From contig RDXI01000081.1 of the NCBI GenBank assembly GCA_004292795.1, positions 1-36,504 on the forward strand: 36,504 bases of DNA, read 5' to 3'. A model generated the notes under the pieces. It ran no database searches. It saw only the letters and a program-made list of their open reading frames with translations, and was not told the origin of the DNA. Below, one piece after another: positions 24,605-32,675 of the stretch (its first letter is position 1; each line of letters begins with the position of its first letter). This stretch comes from Bacteroidota bacterium (GTDB taxonomy: Bacteria; Bacteroidota; Bacteroidia; Cytophagales; Microscillaceae). Position numbers and translations under genes: made by a program.

Positions 24605-25032
24605 TTGGAAGACTTAAACCGTTGTGCTACAAAGATGTCGCCCCCTGCACGCCAGCCTTGTTGGATATAAAACCTTTCGGCGCGTGTGGCAGGCGAGGTA
24701 CTAAGCCAAATAGTGCTAATAGTCTGTGCGAAGTACCAATCTAACACAATTTTATGTAAAGCCTTGCCTATGCCTTGTTCGGCATAATCAGGGTGGACGA
24801 ACAACGCCCAAATACTATTTTCTTGCAGGTCTGCTATAGCAAACCCGACTATCTCCTTGCCTACCTCGCATACCCAACCTTTGCCCCGTTGATTGATGTA
24901 TTCCTCACAATCGGCAGGCGTTACTAAGGCAGGATTGGAAAGCACATTTTCTTTGACTGCGAAGCGGACTTCCATCATTTGTGGAATGTCTGCTGTGGTG
25001 GCTTCGCGGTAGGTAGGCAAGTTATTATTCAT
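24571..25032 (-). CDS. GNAT N-acetyltransferase with repeat-encoded C-terminus
   Basis: 153 residues. The GNAT fold is clear: YREATTADIPQMMEVR, GWVCEVGKEIVGFAIADLQ, IWALFVHPDYAEQGIGKALHKIVLDWY (motif A, acetyl-CoA loop QGIGKA), then TIWLSTSPATRAERFYIQQGW. After GW a normal member would end with something like GEIRFEL. Here it reads GGDIFVAQRFKSSKAPAGRHLDSA, largely encoded by repeat copies C and D. It overlaps the stop of the upstream permease gene by 8 nt, so translation is coupled. The acetyl acceptor is unknown. Confidence 0.85.
   Translation of the reverse strand: MNNNLPTYREATTADIPQMMEVRFAVKENVLSNPALVTPADCEEYINQRGKGWVCEVGKEIVGFAIADLQENSIWALFVHPDYAEQGIGKALHKIVLDWYFAQTISTIWLSTSPATRAERFYIQQGWRAGGDIFVAQRFKSSKAPAGRHLDSA
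24626..24647 (-). repeat. Partial repeat, copy D, inside the GNAT gene
   Basis: GCTACAAAGATGTCGCCCC is the complement of the same repeat unit, with the palindromic head lost. In the gene it encodes GDIFVA. Confidence 0.7.
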
Positions 25033-26278
25033 CTTTCAAAGCAACTACAGGGTTTACATTGGCGGCTTTCAGGGCAGGAATCAAACCCGCTAAAGCACCT
25101 ACAAATACGAGCATAATCAAAGACGTTACGGCTACAGAAGTATTGACTTCGGGATTAGCGAAAAAGCCTCCTTGGTCTGCGCCTGTAGCTTTCAATAGCA
25201 TATTGATACCTTCTACCAAACCCACACCCGCCATAAGTCCCAAATAGCCCGCTACCAAGGTAATCACAACCGCCTCTTGAATGATAAGGCTGATGATAGA
25301 AGCAGGAGTCGCGCCCAAAGCCTTTCTAACGCCTATTTCTTTGGTGCGCTCTTTTACTGTGATGAGCATAATGTTGCTCACGCCAATAATGCCCGCCAAG
25401 ATAGAGCCAATGCTCACAAACCAGCTCAATGTCGCAATGCCATCAAACAAGTTTTGCGCTTTGCCAAATTCTTCTTCCACATTGGCAGAACCAAACGCCT
25501 TCAGGTCATCAGGGGATACGCTATGTTGCCTGCGCAAAACCTCTTTCACTTTTTCCTCTACAATAGAAGCCTTTACGCCCTTTTTAGGCAAGATACCAAA
25601 CCAATACACATCTTGTCCTTGGTTGTAGGTAAGTTGCATAGTGCTATGAGGCATATAAATCGTCTTGCCTTTTTGCTCTACATCTTGCGCACCACCTGTG
25701 GCTCTGAAAATGCCCACGACTTGAAAGAAAACACCTTTGATTTTGATGTATTGCCCCAAAGGCTTTTCATCTTTGGTAAAAAGTTCTTTTTCTACTGTTT
25801 CGCCTATGACAATGGTCTTGCGCCTTTCGTCTATGTCCGATTGATTGATAAATCGCCCTTCTAAGATGTGGATAGGCTCTACTTTAGGCAAGGTCGGATA
25901 ATCGCCAAACACATCATAAGACGCATTTTTGTTTTTGCGCTCTACGGTAAAGCCCGCGCCTAAGTTGTTTCGAGGAGAAAGTGCTTCTATTTCGGGTACT
26001 TCGCGCCTGATAGCTTCAATATCGCCATTTTTCATACGTACAAAACGCCCCACTTTCAGCCCTTTGTAGGGAATAGACGTTTTTTGCGACCACACAAATA
26101 TAGCATTAGGCGCAACGTCAAGCGTGGATTTTACGCCGTTCTCGAAGCCTTTGCTCGCGCCCAGCATTACCACGAGCATGAATATTCCCCAAAACACACC
26201 GAAGCAGGTAAGGAATGTACGCAATTTATGTTTTTTTACGGAGGCGTATATTTCGCTCCATTTATCCAAATCGAACAT
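25025..26278 (-). CDS. MacB-like ABC transporter permease (operon copy 2)
   Basis: 417 residues from ATG 26278, which matches the start of its paralogue (MFDLDKW). Helix 1 FLTCFGVFWGIFMLVVMLGASKG is followed by a MacB periplasmic domain with ILEGRFINQSDIDERRKTIVIGETVEKELF and IKGVFFQVVGIFRATGGAQD. The FtsX half has SNIMLITVKERTKEIGVRKALGATP and ends NVNPVVALKDE. It is about 45% alike by eye to the neighbour at 26407, from which it arose by tandem duplication. With that neighbour and the ATPase at 29324 it should form a heteromeric inner-membrane exporter. Confidence 0.93.
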   Translation of the reverse strand: MFDLDKWSEIYASVKKHKLRTFLTCFGVFWGIFMLVVMLGASKGFENGVKSTLDVAPNAIFVWSQKTSIPYKGLKVGRFVRMKNGDIEAIRREVPEIEALSPRNNLGAGFTVERKNKNASYDVFGDYPTLPKVEPIHILEGRFINQSDIDERRKTIVIGETVEKELFTKDEKPLGQYIKIKGVFFQVVGIFRATGGAQDVEQKGKTIYMPHSTMQLTYNQGQDVYWFGILPKKGVKASIVEEKVKEVLRRQHSVSPDDLKAFGSANVEEEFGKAQNLFDGIATLSWFVSIGSILAGIIGVSNIMLITVKERTKEIGVRKALGATPASIISLIIQEAVVITLVAGYLGLMAGVGLVEGINMLLKATGADQGGFFANPEVNTSVAVTSLIMLVFVGALAGLIPALKAANVNPVVALKDE

Positions 26279-26312
26279 GGTAAGAGGTTGAAAGGTTGAA
26301 AGGTGGAAGGAC
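26279..26312. repeat. Purine-rich repeat leader before the second permease
   Basis: Two copies of GGTTGAAA, then GGTGGAAGG, directly abut the start codon. In the mRNA they are pyrimidine-rich. The TTGAAAG core also occurs in the gldC leader array. Confidence 0.65.
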
Positions 26313-26406
26313 AATTTTTGTGGAAATGTAGGTATTTGATTTATCAAATAACCTTCTGCTACAAAAGTGTCAGAGAACCCAATTTTTGAAGATAGCTTGT
26401 TGAAAG

Positions 26407-27606
26407 TTAATCTGCTCTTAGAGCCTCAATCGGCTTAATGTTTGCGGCACGTAAGGCAGGCATAAGCCCTGCAAACGCTCCTGCAATTACTAATACCACA
26501 ATCGCATTCAAACCCGTAGCAATATCTATTTCGGGACGATAGAAGAAACCAACACGCGCTCCGCTTGCCTCCGCCATGTCTATCAACCACGCAAACAACG
26601 CCAACAAAGAAGAACCTGCCAACAAACCAAAGTATCCCGCCAAACTTGTGATAACGATAGACTCTTGAATAATCAAACTCACTATAGAAAAAGGAGTCGC
26701 GCCCAAAGCCTTTCTAACGCCAATTTCGCGTGTGCGTTCTTGCACAATGATAAGCATAATGTTGCTCACGCCCACAATGCCCGCTATCAAGGTCATAATG
26801 CCAATTCCCCAAACAAACGTTGCAATCGCACTGACAAGCCCCTCTTCTAAGGCAAATTTGTGCTTTTTCGCCATGTAGGTTCTGATTTTGTGTATCATTT
26901 CTTTGGGTTCTTCGCCTTTCTTGCCTACCAATGTGATGCGCTCCACGCGGTTTTGTTGCCCGAATGTGTGCTGTAGCGTAGAGAAAGGAATGTAGCCACG
27001 TTCTTCGTTTTGTCCGTTGTTTTCGTTACTGTTGTAAATACCTACTACCTGAAAATAAACGCCTTTGATGTCTATCCACTTTCCTATAGCATCATCATCA
27101 CCAAAAAGTATTTTCTTGGCTTTCTCGCCCAGCATCACTACTTTTCTTCGGCTTCTTTCGTCATGTTGGTTCAGCAAACGCCCCTTGTTGAGCTTCTCGC
27201 CATTGATAGCAAAAAACTCGCTTGACGCGCCAAACATACGGAAAGAACCATTTTTGTCTTTGTACTTCACTACATACTCGCCAAACAAATTATTGCGCGT
27301 GCCTACAAACTCCACGCCTTCCACGTATTGTTGCAGGTCTTTCACGTCTTGATTGTCAAAAATAACTTGCCTACCGGGTTTTAGCCCATGACTTGGTACG
27401 GTAGTTTTCCAAGCCCACAGCCAATAGGAATTGCTTACGCGGTCGCCAAACTCGCGTTTGATACCATTTTCCATACCCTTGCCTGCGCCCAGCAATACAA
27501 TGAGGATAAAAATCCCCCAAAATACGCCAAAGGCAGTCAGGAAAGTGCGCAGTTTATTTCGGCGCATGGTATCAAATATTTCTTGCCATTTATCTAAGTC
27601 AAACAT
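26407..27606 (-). CDS. MacB-like ABC transporter permease (operon copy 1)
   Basis: 399 residues. MFDLDKWQEIFDTMRRNKLRTFLTAFGVFWGIFILIVLLGAGKG opens as in its paralogue. The periplasmic domain has LNKGRLLNQHDERSRRKVVMLGEKAKKILFG and IKGVYFQVVGIYNSNENNG. The FtsX half carries SNIMLIIVQERTREIGVRKALGATP and ends NIKPIEALRAD. It belongs to the leftward operon that begins with the ATPase at 30010 and lies upstream of the second permease with a 128-bp gap. Likely cargo is a lipoprotein, peptide or lipid, as for MacB/LolCE relatives; not determinable here. Confidence 0.93.
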   Translation of the reverse strand: MFDLDKWQEIFDTMRRNKLRTFLTAFGVFWGIFILIVLLGAGKGMENGIKREFGDRVSNSYWLWAWKTTVPSHGLKPGRQVIFDNQDVKDLQQYVEGVEFVGTRNNLFGEYVVKYKDKNGSFRMFGASSEFFAINGEKLNKGRLLNQHDERSRRKVVMLGEKAKKILFGDDDAIGKWIDIKGVYFQVVGIYNSNENNGQNEERGYIPFSTLQHTFGQQNRVERITLVGKKGEEPKEMIHKIRTYMAKKHKFALEEGLVSAIATFVWGIGIMTLIAGIVGVSNIMLIIVQERTREIGVRKALGATPFSIVSLIIQESIVITSLAGYFGLLAGSSLLALFAWLIDMAEASGARVGFFYRPEIDIATGLNAIVVLVIAGAFAGLMPALRAANIKPIEALRAD

Positions 27607-27660
27607 GAGGAAAGGGTAGAGGGGTGGAAGGGAAGAAAGGTAGAAGGGTTGAGGGGTAAG
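27607..27660. repeat. Purine-rich leader array before the first permease
   Basis: An almost pure G/A tract made of GAGGGGTGGAAGGG- and GGTAGAAGGGTTGAGGGG-type units. It occupies the whole gap between the hypothetical gene and the permease start, and shares GAGGGGTGGAAGGG with the ATPase leader at 30025. Confidence 0.65.
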
Positions 27661-28110
27661 TTATAGTTCGAGGGTAAGGGTTATTTCGTTTTTTTGTTGC
27701 CATGTTTGGAGTAATTTTTCGTATTCTTGTTGCATTTTTTCTATAGTTTCAGGCAAGATGCGGTAAGGCAAATTGTCTGTTTGTAATTCTAAGTATAGCA
27801 TATTCAGAAAATCGTCTTGCCTACACGCCCCTGAAGCGAGGGTTTGCAAGGCTCTTGTTATCACTTCTGCGTGCATACTTTCGGTAGGCAAGGTTTTGAT
27901 AACGTGCTTATCGTTCAGTTGTGCGAAAGTGTAGCCTTGCCAAATATTGCCATAAAAACCTTGTTGCATACCTAAAGTATTTTCCACTACAAAGTGCGCC
28001 AAGTCATGGGCAGGAAAGGAATCGCCCAAGTCTATAGTATCTGTCGTTTTGTCTTTCCTGTCGCATATCATCAAAGTACGCGAACCTTTTTTAATGAGGC
28101 GGATTTGCAT
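27661..28110 (-). CDS. Conserved hypothetical protein in the ABC operon
   Basis: 149 residues, no signal peptide or membrane helix. The visible motif is FPAHDLAHFVVENTLG (about 31-46), with two His in an HDLAHF arrangement that could bind metal, followed by a mainly helical C-terminus. I do not recognise a named family. It sits between the ChaN/TIKI-like gene and the first permease gene of the operon, 54 bp from the latter. Confidence 0.75.
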   Translation of the reverse strand: MQIRLIKKGSRTLMICDRKDKTTDTIDLGDSFPAHDLAHFVVENTLGMQQGFYGNIWQGYTFAQLNDKHVIKTLPTESMHAEVITRALQTLASGACRQDDFLNMLYLELQTDNLPYRILPETIEKMQQEYEKLLQTWQQKNEITLTLEL

Positions 28111-28149
28111 GAGTGAATGAGTGAATTAATGTCAATTCAATAATTCAAT

Positions 28150-29272
28150 TTAGTATTTTGAGGCGGTAACTTCGGGAATGATAATGAGATAGTCGTAGCC
28201 AAGTAGTGCGCGCACAAGCATTTTTTCTTGTATAGTCAATTTTCCTTTTTCATATTCTTTTTTGATAAGTGAAAGGTCAAAGCAGTGCCATGCCTTGCCT
28301 TCGGTTGCCTTGAAAAAGGGTTTCAGGAAAGCTAAATCGCCATTTTCGGGGTTCAAGGTACGTGCTTGCATACCCTCGAAAGGATATCCCTGTGTGCCAT
28401 TTTTGCCTACAATCATGCGGTGAAGACATCTTTCGTATTGACTTTCTGCTCGACTCGCCTTTCGGGGTGTGTACTGCACCATATTTGTAAAGGTTTCGTT
28501 TGTTTTGCAGGGCAGGCAAGTTTTTGAAAAATTGGTTTTTCATAAGTTGTATGCGCAAGGCGTGATTTTGTTCGGTATAGATACGCACACTCAATTTCAG
28601 TGCTTCGATTTGTTCTTTTTCTTCGGAACTCACAGGCAAGGCTAAAAGTGCCTCCAAATCCTTGCTAAAATCGGGCTTGAACATATAAAAAGGCTCTTGT
28701 GGGTTTTGCAAGAACTTCGCCATACAGTCCTTCGATTGGGCTTGTATTTTTTCATAAATTGCCCTTGCCTGCTTATTTTTGGTCTTACCTGCCCACTCCG
28801 CACAAATCAACCCATCAGACATAGCTGTTATTTGGTCTGTTCCCCAAAACTTCACTTTGTCCTTTGCCAACTGCTCCAGCAGTTTAAATTCAGGCGCAAG
28901 TGCATAAAACGAAAACGCGCTTTTGTATTGTTTGAAAAAGGCTTCGTTTTGGGCAGGTTTTGTCAATCTCGCCTCTAAAATCTTAGCTGTATAGGTGTCT
29001 ATTTCACAAATAAAATTATCAAACTTGACAATTTTCACTACTTCGCTTGTGAATAAGGGTATTTCTTGAAAAAAATGATCTTCGCCTATCAAAACGTTGT
29101 TTGTTTTTTTCATTTCGTTTGTCAAGCGTTCCCAAGCCACGCCTTGAAAAGCATTGTCTTTCCACTCAAAAGTTGTTACGTTTTGGCGGGCTAACACTGT
29201 CAGCAAAGAATCTTGCGCACTTGCCTGTAGGCAAGCTAAGGAAAGTAGAAAAGAAAGAAGAGTGGATTTCAT
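28150..29272 (-). pseudogene. Secreted ChaN/TIKI-like protein with a frameshift
   Basis: From ATG 29272 the frame gives a signal peptide (1-19, ASA-Q), then NVLIGEDHFFQEIP, ICEIDTYTAKILE, KFWGTDQI and YKYGAVHTPKGES. The GEDH and GAVH His motifs recall the ChaN/TIKI/erythromycin-esterase group. Near 28440-28455 this frame becomes nonsense and runs on to 28277. The true C-terminus is in another frame, ending at 28150: HRMIVGKNGTQGYPFEG, LNPENGDLAFLKPFFKATEG, LLGYDYLIIIPEVT. A length of unknown size may also be missing at the junction. The gene lies just downstream of the ABC ATPase in the same operon. Confidence 0.7.
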
Positions 29273-29323
29273 TGGTAAGTTATTGGGTTGTTATTTTTTG
29301 TTGAACAGAAAACAAATAAAATG

Positions 29324-30010
29324 TTAAACTACTTCTATTTTATAATCCGCACTTTCTATTACGCCATCTTTCAGGCGGATAACGCGCTGTGTTTGTGCCG
29401 CTACGTCATTTTCGTGGGTTACGATAACTACAGTCATGCCTTGCCTGTTTACATCTTTAAAAATGTTCATAACCTCTTGCGAAGTTTTGGAATCGAGTGC
29501 GCCTGTGGGTTCATCAGCCAAAATAACTTTGGGCTGTGAGATAAGGGCGCGGGCTATGGCAACCCTTTGTTTTTGCCCACCCGACATTTCTTGGGGTGTG
29601 TGGTTTGCCCATTCGCGCAAGCCCACTTTGTCCAAATATTCAAGGGCGATTTTGTTGCGCTTGGCACGGCTTACTTTTTGGTAATACAAAGGCAATGCTA
29701 CGTTTTCCATAGCATTTTTAAAGGATAGCAGGTTGAAGGATTGGAAGACGAAGCCCAAAAAGCGATTGCGATAAAATGCCGCTTTGGAGGCAGAAAGATT
29801 TTTGATAAGGGTGTCGTTCAAGCGATACTCGCCTGATGTGTAGTCGTCGAGTATGCCCAAGATGTTGAGCATTGTGGACTTGCCCGAACCCGAAGAACCC
29901 ATAATGGACACCAACTCGCCTTCCCCAATGTGCATATTCACACCCTTGAGTACGTGCAGTTTGTTTTTGCCCATTGTGTAATATTTGTTGATATTGCGAA
30001 GGTCTATCAT
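29324..30010 (-). CDS. LolD/MacB-type ABC transporter ATPase
   Basis: 228 residues, the usual LolD length. Walker A GSSGSGKST (39-47), Q-loop FVFQSFNLL, signature MSGGQKQR, Walker B VILADEPTGALD and the switch His in VIVTHEND are all intact. It is the first gene of the leftward operon and should power the two permeases at 26407 and 25025, possibly also the unlinked one at 22289. Its mRNA leader is long (about 100 nt), with a purine-rich first half and a pyrimidine-rich second half. Confidence 0.96.
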   Translation of the reverse strand: MIDLRNINKYYTMGKNKLHVLKGVNMHIGEGELVSIMGSSGSGKSTMLNILGILDDYTSGEYRLNDTLIKNLSASKAAFYRNRFLGFVFQSFNLLSFKNAMENVALPLYYQKVSRAKRNKIALEYLDKVGLREWANHTPQEMSGGQKQRVAIARALISQPKVILADEPTGALDSKTSQEVMNIFKDVNRQGMTVVIVTHENDVAAQTQRVIRLKDGVIESADYKIEVV

Positions 30011-30110
30011 TTTGAGGTAGAAAGGTTGAGGGGTGGAAGGGTTGAGGGGTTGAGAGGTTCGGAGGGTGAAGTGGTGTTTTTCTTTCTACCCTTCTACCTT
30101 TCCTCCCTTC
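30011..30110. repeat. Leader of the ABC operon: mirrored purine and pyrimidine arrays
   Basis: Plus-strand 30013-30070 is a G/A-rich array (GGTAGAAAGG, GAGGGGTGGAAGGG, TTGAGGGG). 30080-30115 is a C/T-rich array (TTTCTACC, CTTCTACC, CTTTCC). CTTTCTACC and GGTAGAAAG are exact complements and could close a large stem in the leader RNA. Confidence 0.6.
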
Positions 30111-30116
30111 TACCCT

Positions 30117-30124
30117 GCAAAGCT
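30117..30124 (-). promoter_or_regulatory. -7 box for the ABC operon
   Basis: The minus strand reads TAGCTTTGC across 30117-30125, a TAnnTTTGC match. No good -33 box. Confidence 0.45.
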
Positions 30125-30197
30125 ATTATGTATTGCAAGGTACTATATTATTCGCAAGAACTTAAAGTTTATTACACAAGGGCGCAAAAAAAATGTG

Positions 30198-30944
30198 TTA
30201 AAAATCCAAACAAGGTTGTACCACTAAACGAAAGTCGTCCAGATTCAAGGCGCAGAGATTGCCAAAATCCGCCAAACGTGCATCTGGTTCGTTGAGCAAA
30301 GGCACAAAACAACCATTGTCTAAGGAGAGAATAATGTTTTTATTCTCCACCCAAGCCCGAATATCGGATATTTTTTGGATTGAATGTCCCACCACAATAC
30401 GCCTGTTTTGGGTTTGTTCGTAGGCAAGTTCGGATTTGGAAAAATTGCGTATCCAAATCATTTCTTCGTAGTTTTGGAAAGGGGCAGGCGAGGCAAAATC
30501 AAACCCTGCATGCACTAAATAAAAATCTTCCAACACCAAAAAGAACGGCAGGTGCGTCAAAAAATGCCAATAACGCGGTATCACTTTGAAAGTATTGTCC
30601 AATAATTTCTCGGTTCGATTCTCTAAGCACATCTCAAATATCGCTTCGAGATTGCTTCGCGTGGAGAGGGTACTGAAAAATTGGTAGTTTTCTATAAACT
30701 CTTGTTCGTGATTGCCACGAATAGCATATACTTGATAGCCTTGTTCTCGCAGGTTTATTAAAAAATCTAACACTTCCGCGCTGTTCGGTCCTCTGTCTAT
30801 GTAGTCGCCAAGCAAAAAAAGTTGGTCTTGTCTTGTCAAGTTTAGTCCCTCAACTAAAACTTGCAATGTTTTGGCACACCCATGTACGTCAGACACTACC
30901 CAGCGCGTGCCTGACAAGGGTTTATCTATTTTCTGAAAAAGCAT
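30198..30944 (-). CDS. PPP-type metallophosphoesterase, copy 2
   Basis: 248 residues from ATG 30944; the -7 box lies almost against this codon, so longer starts are excluded. Motifs: SDVHG (18-22), GDYIDRG (46-52), GNHEQ (77-81), then LVHAGFD, VGHSIQ and SLDNGCF. It keeps the canonical Asp50 lost in copy 1 at 10318, and has Ser in place of the usual Gly before the first metal Asp. It shares long blocks with copy 1 and is a clear paralogue. Substrate unknown; both may act on phosphoproteins or nucleotides such as Ap4A. Confidence 0.88.
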   Translation of the reverse strand: MLFQKIDKPLSGTRWVVSDVHGCAKTLQVLVEGLNLTRQDQLFLLGDYIDRGPNSAEVLDFLINLREQGYQVYAIRGNHEQEFIENYQFFSTLSTRSNLEAIFEMCLENRTEKLLDNTFKVIPRYWHFLTHLPFFLVLEDFYLVHAGFDFASPAPFQNYEEMIWIRNFSKSELAYEQTQNRRIVVGHSIQKISDIRAWVENKNIILSLDNGCFVPLLNEPDARLADFGNLCALNLDDFRLVVQPCLDF

Positions 30945-30947
30945 GGT

Positions 30948-30956
30948 GCAAAGATA
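30948..30956 (-). promoter_or_regulatory. -7 box abutting the start of phosphoesterase copy 2
   Basis: TATCTTTGC on the minus strand ends three bases before the ATG at 30944. Transcription would start at or inside the start codon region, suggesting a leaderless or near-leaderless mRNA. Confidence 0.5.
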
Positions 30957-31002
30957 ACACTTTTTGGGTGTTTTTTGTTCGCAATGGGTAGGCAAGGCGA
31001 GG

Positions 31003-32061
31003 CTATTCCAAACGCACACGTGGGTCTATGAGTGCGTACAAAATGTCCACAATGATATTGATAACCACAAAAACACACGCTATCACGATAGTAGTACCCA
31101 TGACAACAGGCATATCGCGTTGCCCTACGGCTTCTATAGTAGTGCGCCCTAAGCCCTGCCAACCAAACACATATTCAATAAAAAATGCTCCTGCCATCAA
31201 ACTTGCCAACCAGCCCGAAACGGCTGTAATTACAGGATTGAGGGCGTTTTTGAGGGCGTGTTTCAATACTATTTTGCGGAAATGTACGCCTTTGGCGCGG
31301 GCTGTGCGTATGTAGTCTTGCGACAAAACTTCCAGCATCGAACTGCGCGTGAGTTGCACAATGATAGAAAGCGGGCGCAATGCCAACGTGAAAGCAGGCA
31401 AGACAAGGTTCTTGAGTCGTAGCTCCTTCTCGCCTGTGAAGGGGTTTAAGTCCCAAAGCGAGCCTGTGAGTTTCAGCCCTGTATAATCTGCCAAATAAAA
31501 CCCAAAAAAGACCGACACCAAAATAGCCAACACAAACGAAGGAATGGAAATGCCCAAGACAGAAATCGAAACTAAAGTATAATCTATCCACGTGTTGGCA
31601 CGCAAGGCGGCAATGATGCCTATGCCCATGCCTATCACCGTAGCGAAGAACATAGCCGTAATAGCCAATACTATCGTGCCTTCTATGTCTTGCCAAATAA
31701 TCTCGCCTACGCGCCTGTTGTTTTGGTAAGAACGCCCCAAATACGGCACTTTCAACACCAAACTATACGAACCTAAAGGAATAAGTCCAAAATAAGTATA
31801 TTTTTTTTGATTTTCGGGTGTGAGTTCATGCAAGCCTATAGGCGAAAGGTCGTTCACATAATATATAAATTGCACAGGCAAGGGTTTGTCCAAACTCAAT
31901 TCTCGCTCAAGGTTACGGCGCGTCAGTTCATCGCCCTTGCCTCCCATCATAGCCGAAACGGGGTCACCGGGCAATACATAAAACAGCAAGAACAAGACGA
32001 TAATCACCCCAAGCACCACCAAAAAACCATATCCTATACGCCTAAGCACAAAATACAACAT
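31003..32061 (-). CDS. DppB/OppB-type ABC transporter permease
   Basis: 352 residues. N-terminal helix RRIGYGFLVVLGVIIVLFLLFYVLPGDPVSAMMG is the family signature. After a long periplasmic insert come five more helices. The EAA loop reads DYIRTARAKGVHFRKIVLKHALKNALNPVI. The end MAGAFFIEYVFGWQGLGRTTIEAVGQRDMPVVMG...DILYALIDPRVRLE is typical of DppB/OppB. It forms half the channel of a peptide or nickel importer. The partner permease, ATPases and binding protein are not beside it, as is common for scattered Opp genes in this phylum. Confidence 0.94.
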   Translation of the reverse strand: MLYFVLRRIGYGFLVVLGVIIVLFLLFYVLPGDPVSAMMGGKGDELTRRNLERELSLDKPLPVQFIYYVNDLSPIGLHELTPENQKKYTYFGLIPLGSYSLVLKVPYLGRSYQNNRRVGEIIWQDIEGTIVLAITAMFFATVIGMGIGIIAALRANTWIDYTLVSISVLGISIPSFVLAILVSVFFGFYLADYTGLKLTGSLWDLNPFTGEKELRLKNLVLPAFTLALRPLSIIVQLTRSSMLEVLSQDYIRTARAKGVHFRKIVLKHALKNALNPVITAVSGWLASLMAGAFFIEYVFGWQGLGRTTIEAVGQRDMPVVMGTTIVIACVFVVINIIVDILYALIDPRVRLE

Positions 32062-32076
32062 AATGCAATAGTTTTC

Positions 32077-32085
32077 GCAAAGATA
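32077..32085 (-). promoter_or_regulatory. -7 box for the DppB/OppB gene
   Basis: TATCTTTGC on the minus strand, 15 nt before the ATG at 32061. Confidence 0.5.
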
Positions 32086-32110
32086 TAAGAAAAAGTGTAA
32101 AACTTACAAA

Positions 32111-32148
32111 AAACTTTCTTGCCTACACAGCAGGCAAGAAAGTTTTTT
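32111..32148. terminator. Terminator made of an AGGCAAG inverted pair
   Basis: A 14-bp perfect stem, AAACTTTCTTGCCT with its complement at 32132-32145, and a 7-nt loop. T runs follow on either strand. It serves the leftward gene at 32171. Confidence 0.88.
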
Positions 32149-32170
32149 ACTTATATTTTCAAAATATCAG

Positions 32171-32614
32171 TTAAAGAAAGATAGCCAAAAAAGTTATGAG
32201 GATTGCTAACGCAAGCAAAATAACCAAGCCACCTAACACAACTCCAGCAATACCCATACCTTCTCCACTATATTCAGTACCCTCACCCGAATTATTGATG
32301 CCTATAATACCAAATACTAACGCGGCAATAGCAGTAATGCCTCCGAAAAAAACAAGAACACCGCATATCAAGGCTGCTACGTTTGCCCAATGCACAGGTC
32401 TTTTTTCTGTTTTTGCCTTTTTGGGTTTAGGTGAAAGGGCTTTGCGTTGTTGTTTCTCAATTTTCTTTTGCACGATATTGAGCAAGACGCGCTCTTTCCA
32501 CTTGAGTTTTGGCGGGGCTTCGGGTTTGGGCGCGGTTGCCGAAGTGAAGACAAGCAACACCAAGAAGGCAAAGGTGTAGCTTCTGGCAGCATACAAAAAG
32601 GCTTTCAGGTTCAT
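32171..32614 (-). CDS. Small membrane protein, DUF4190-like
   Basis: 147 residues from ATG 32614. A leader helix (about 12-27) ends near TSATA. A basic stretch follows (KWKERVLLNIVQKKIEKQQRKALSPKPKKAKTEKR). The C-terminal half has two membrane helices, NVAALICGVLVFFGGITAIAALVFGIIGI and IAGVVLGGLVILLALAILITFLAIFL, joined by a Gly/Ser/Glu loop. The GxxxGI pattern resembles DUF4190 domains. Function unknown; probably an inner-membrane protein. Confidence 0.75.
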   Translation of the reverse strand: MNLKAFLYAARSYTFAFLVLLVFTSATAPKPEAPPKLKWKERVLLNIVQKKIEKQQRKALSPKPKKAKTEKRPVHWANVAALICGVLVFFGGITAIAALVFGIIGINNSGEGTEYSGEGMGIAGVVLGGLVILLALAILITFLAIFL

Positions 32615-32675
32615 AGCAGTTATTGTAAAGGTTGAAAATGCTTTGCTTGTCAAAGCATCACACAAATATACAGTT

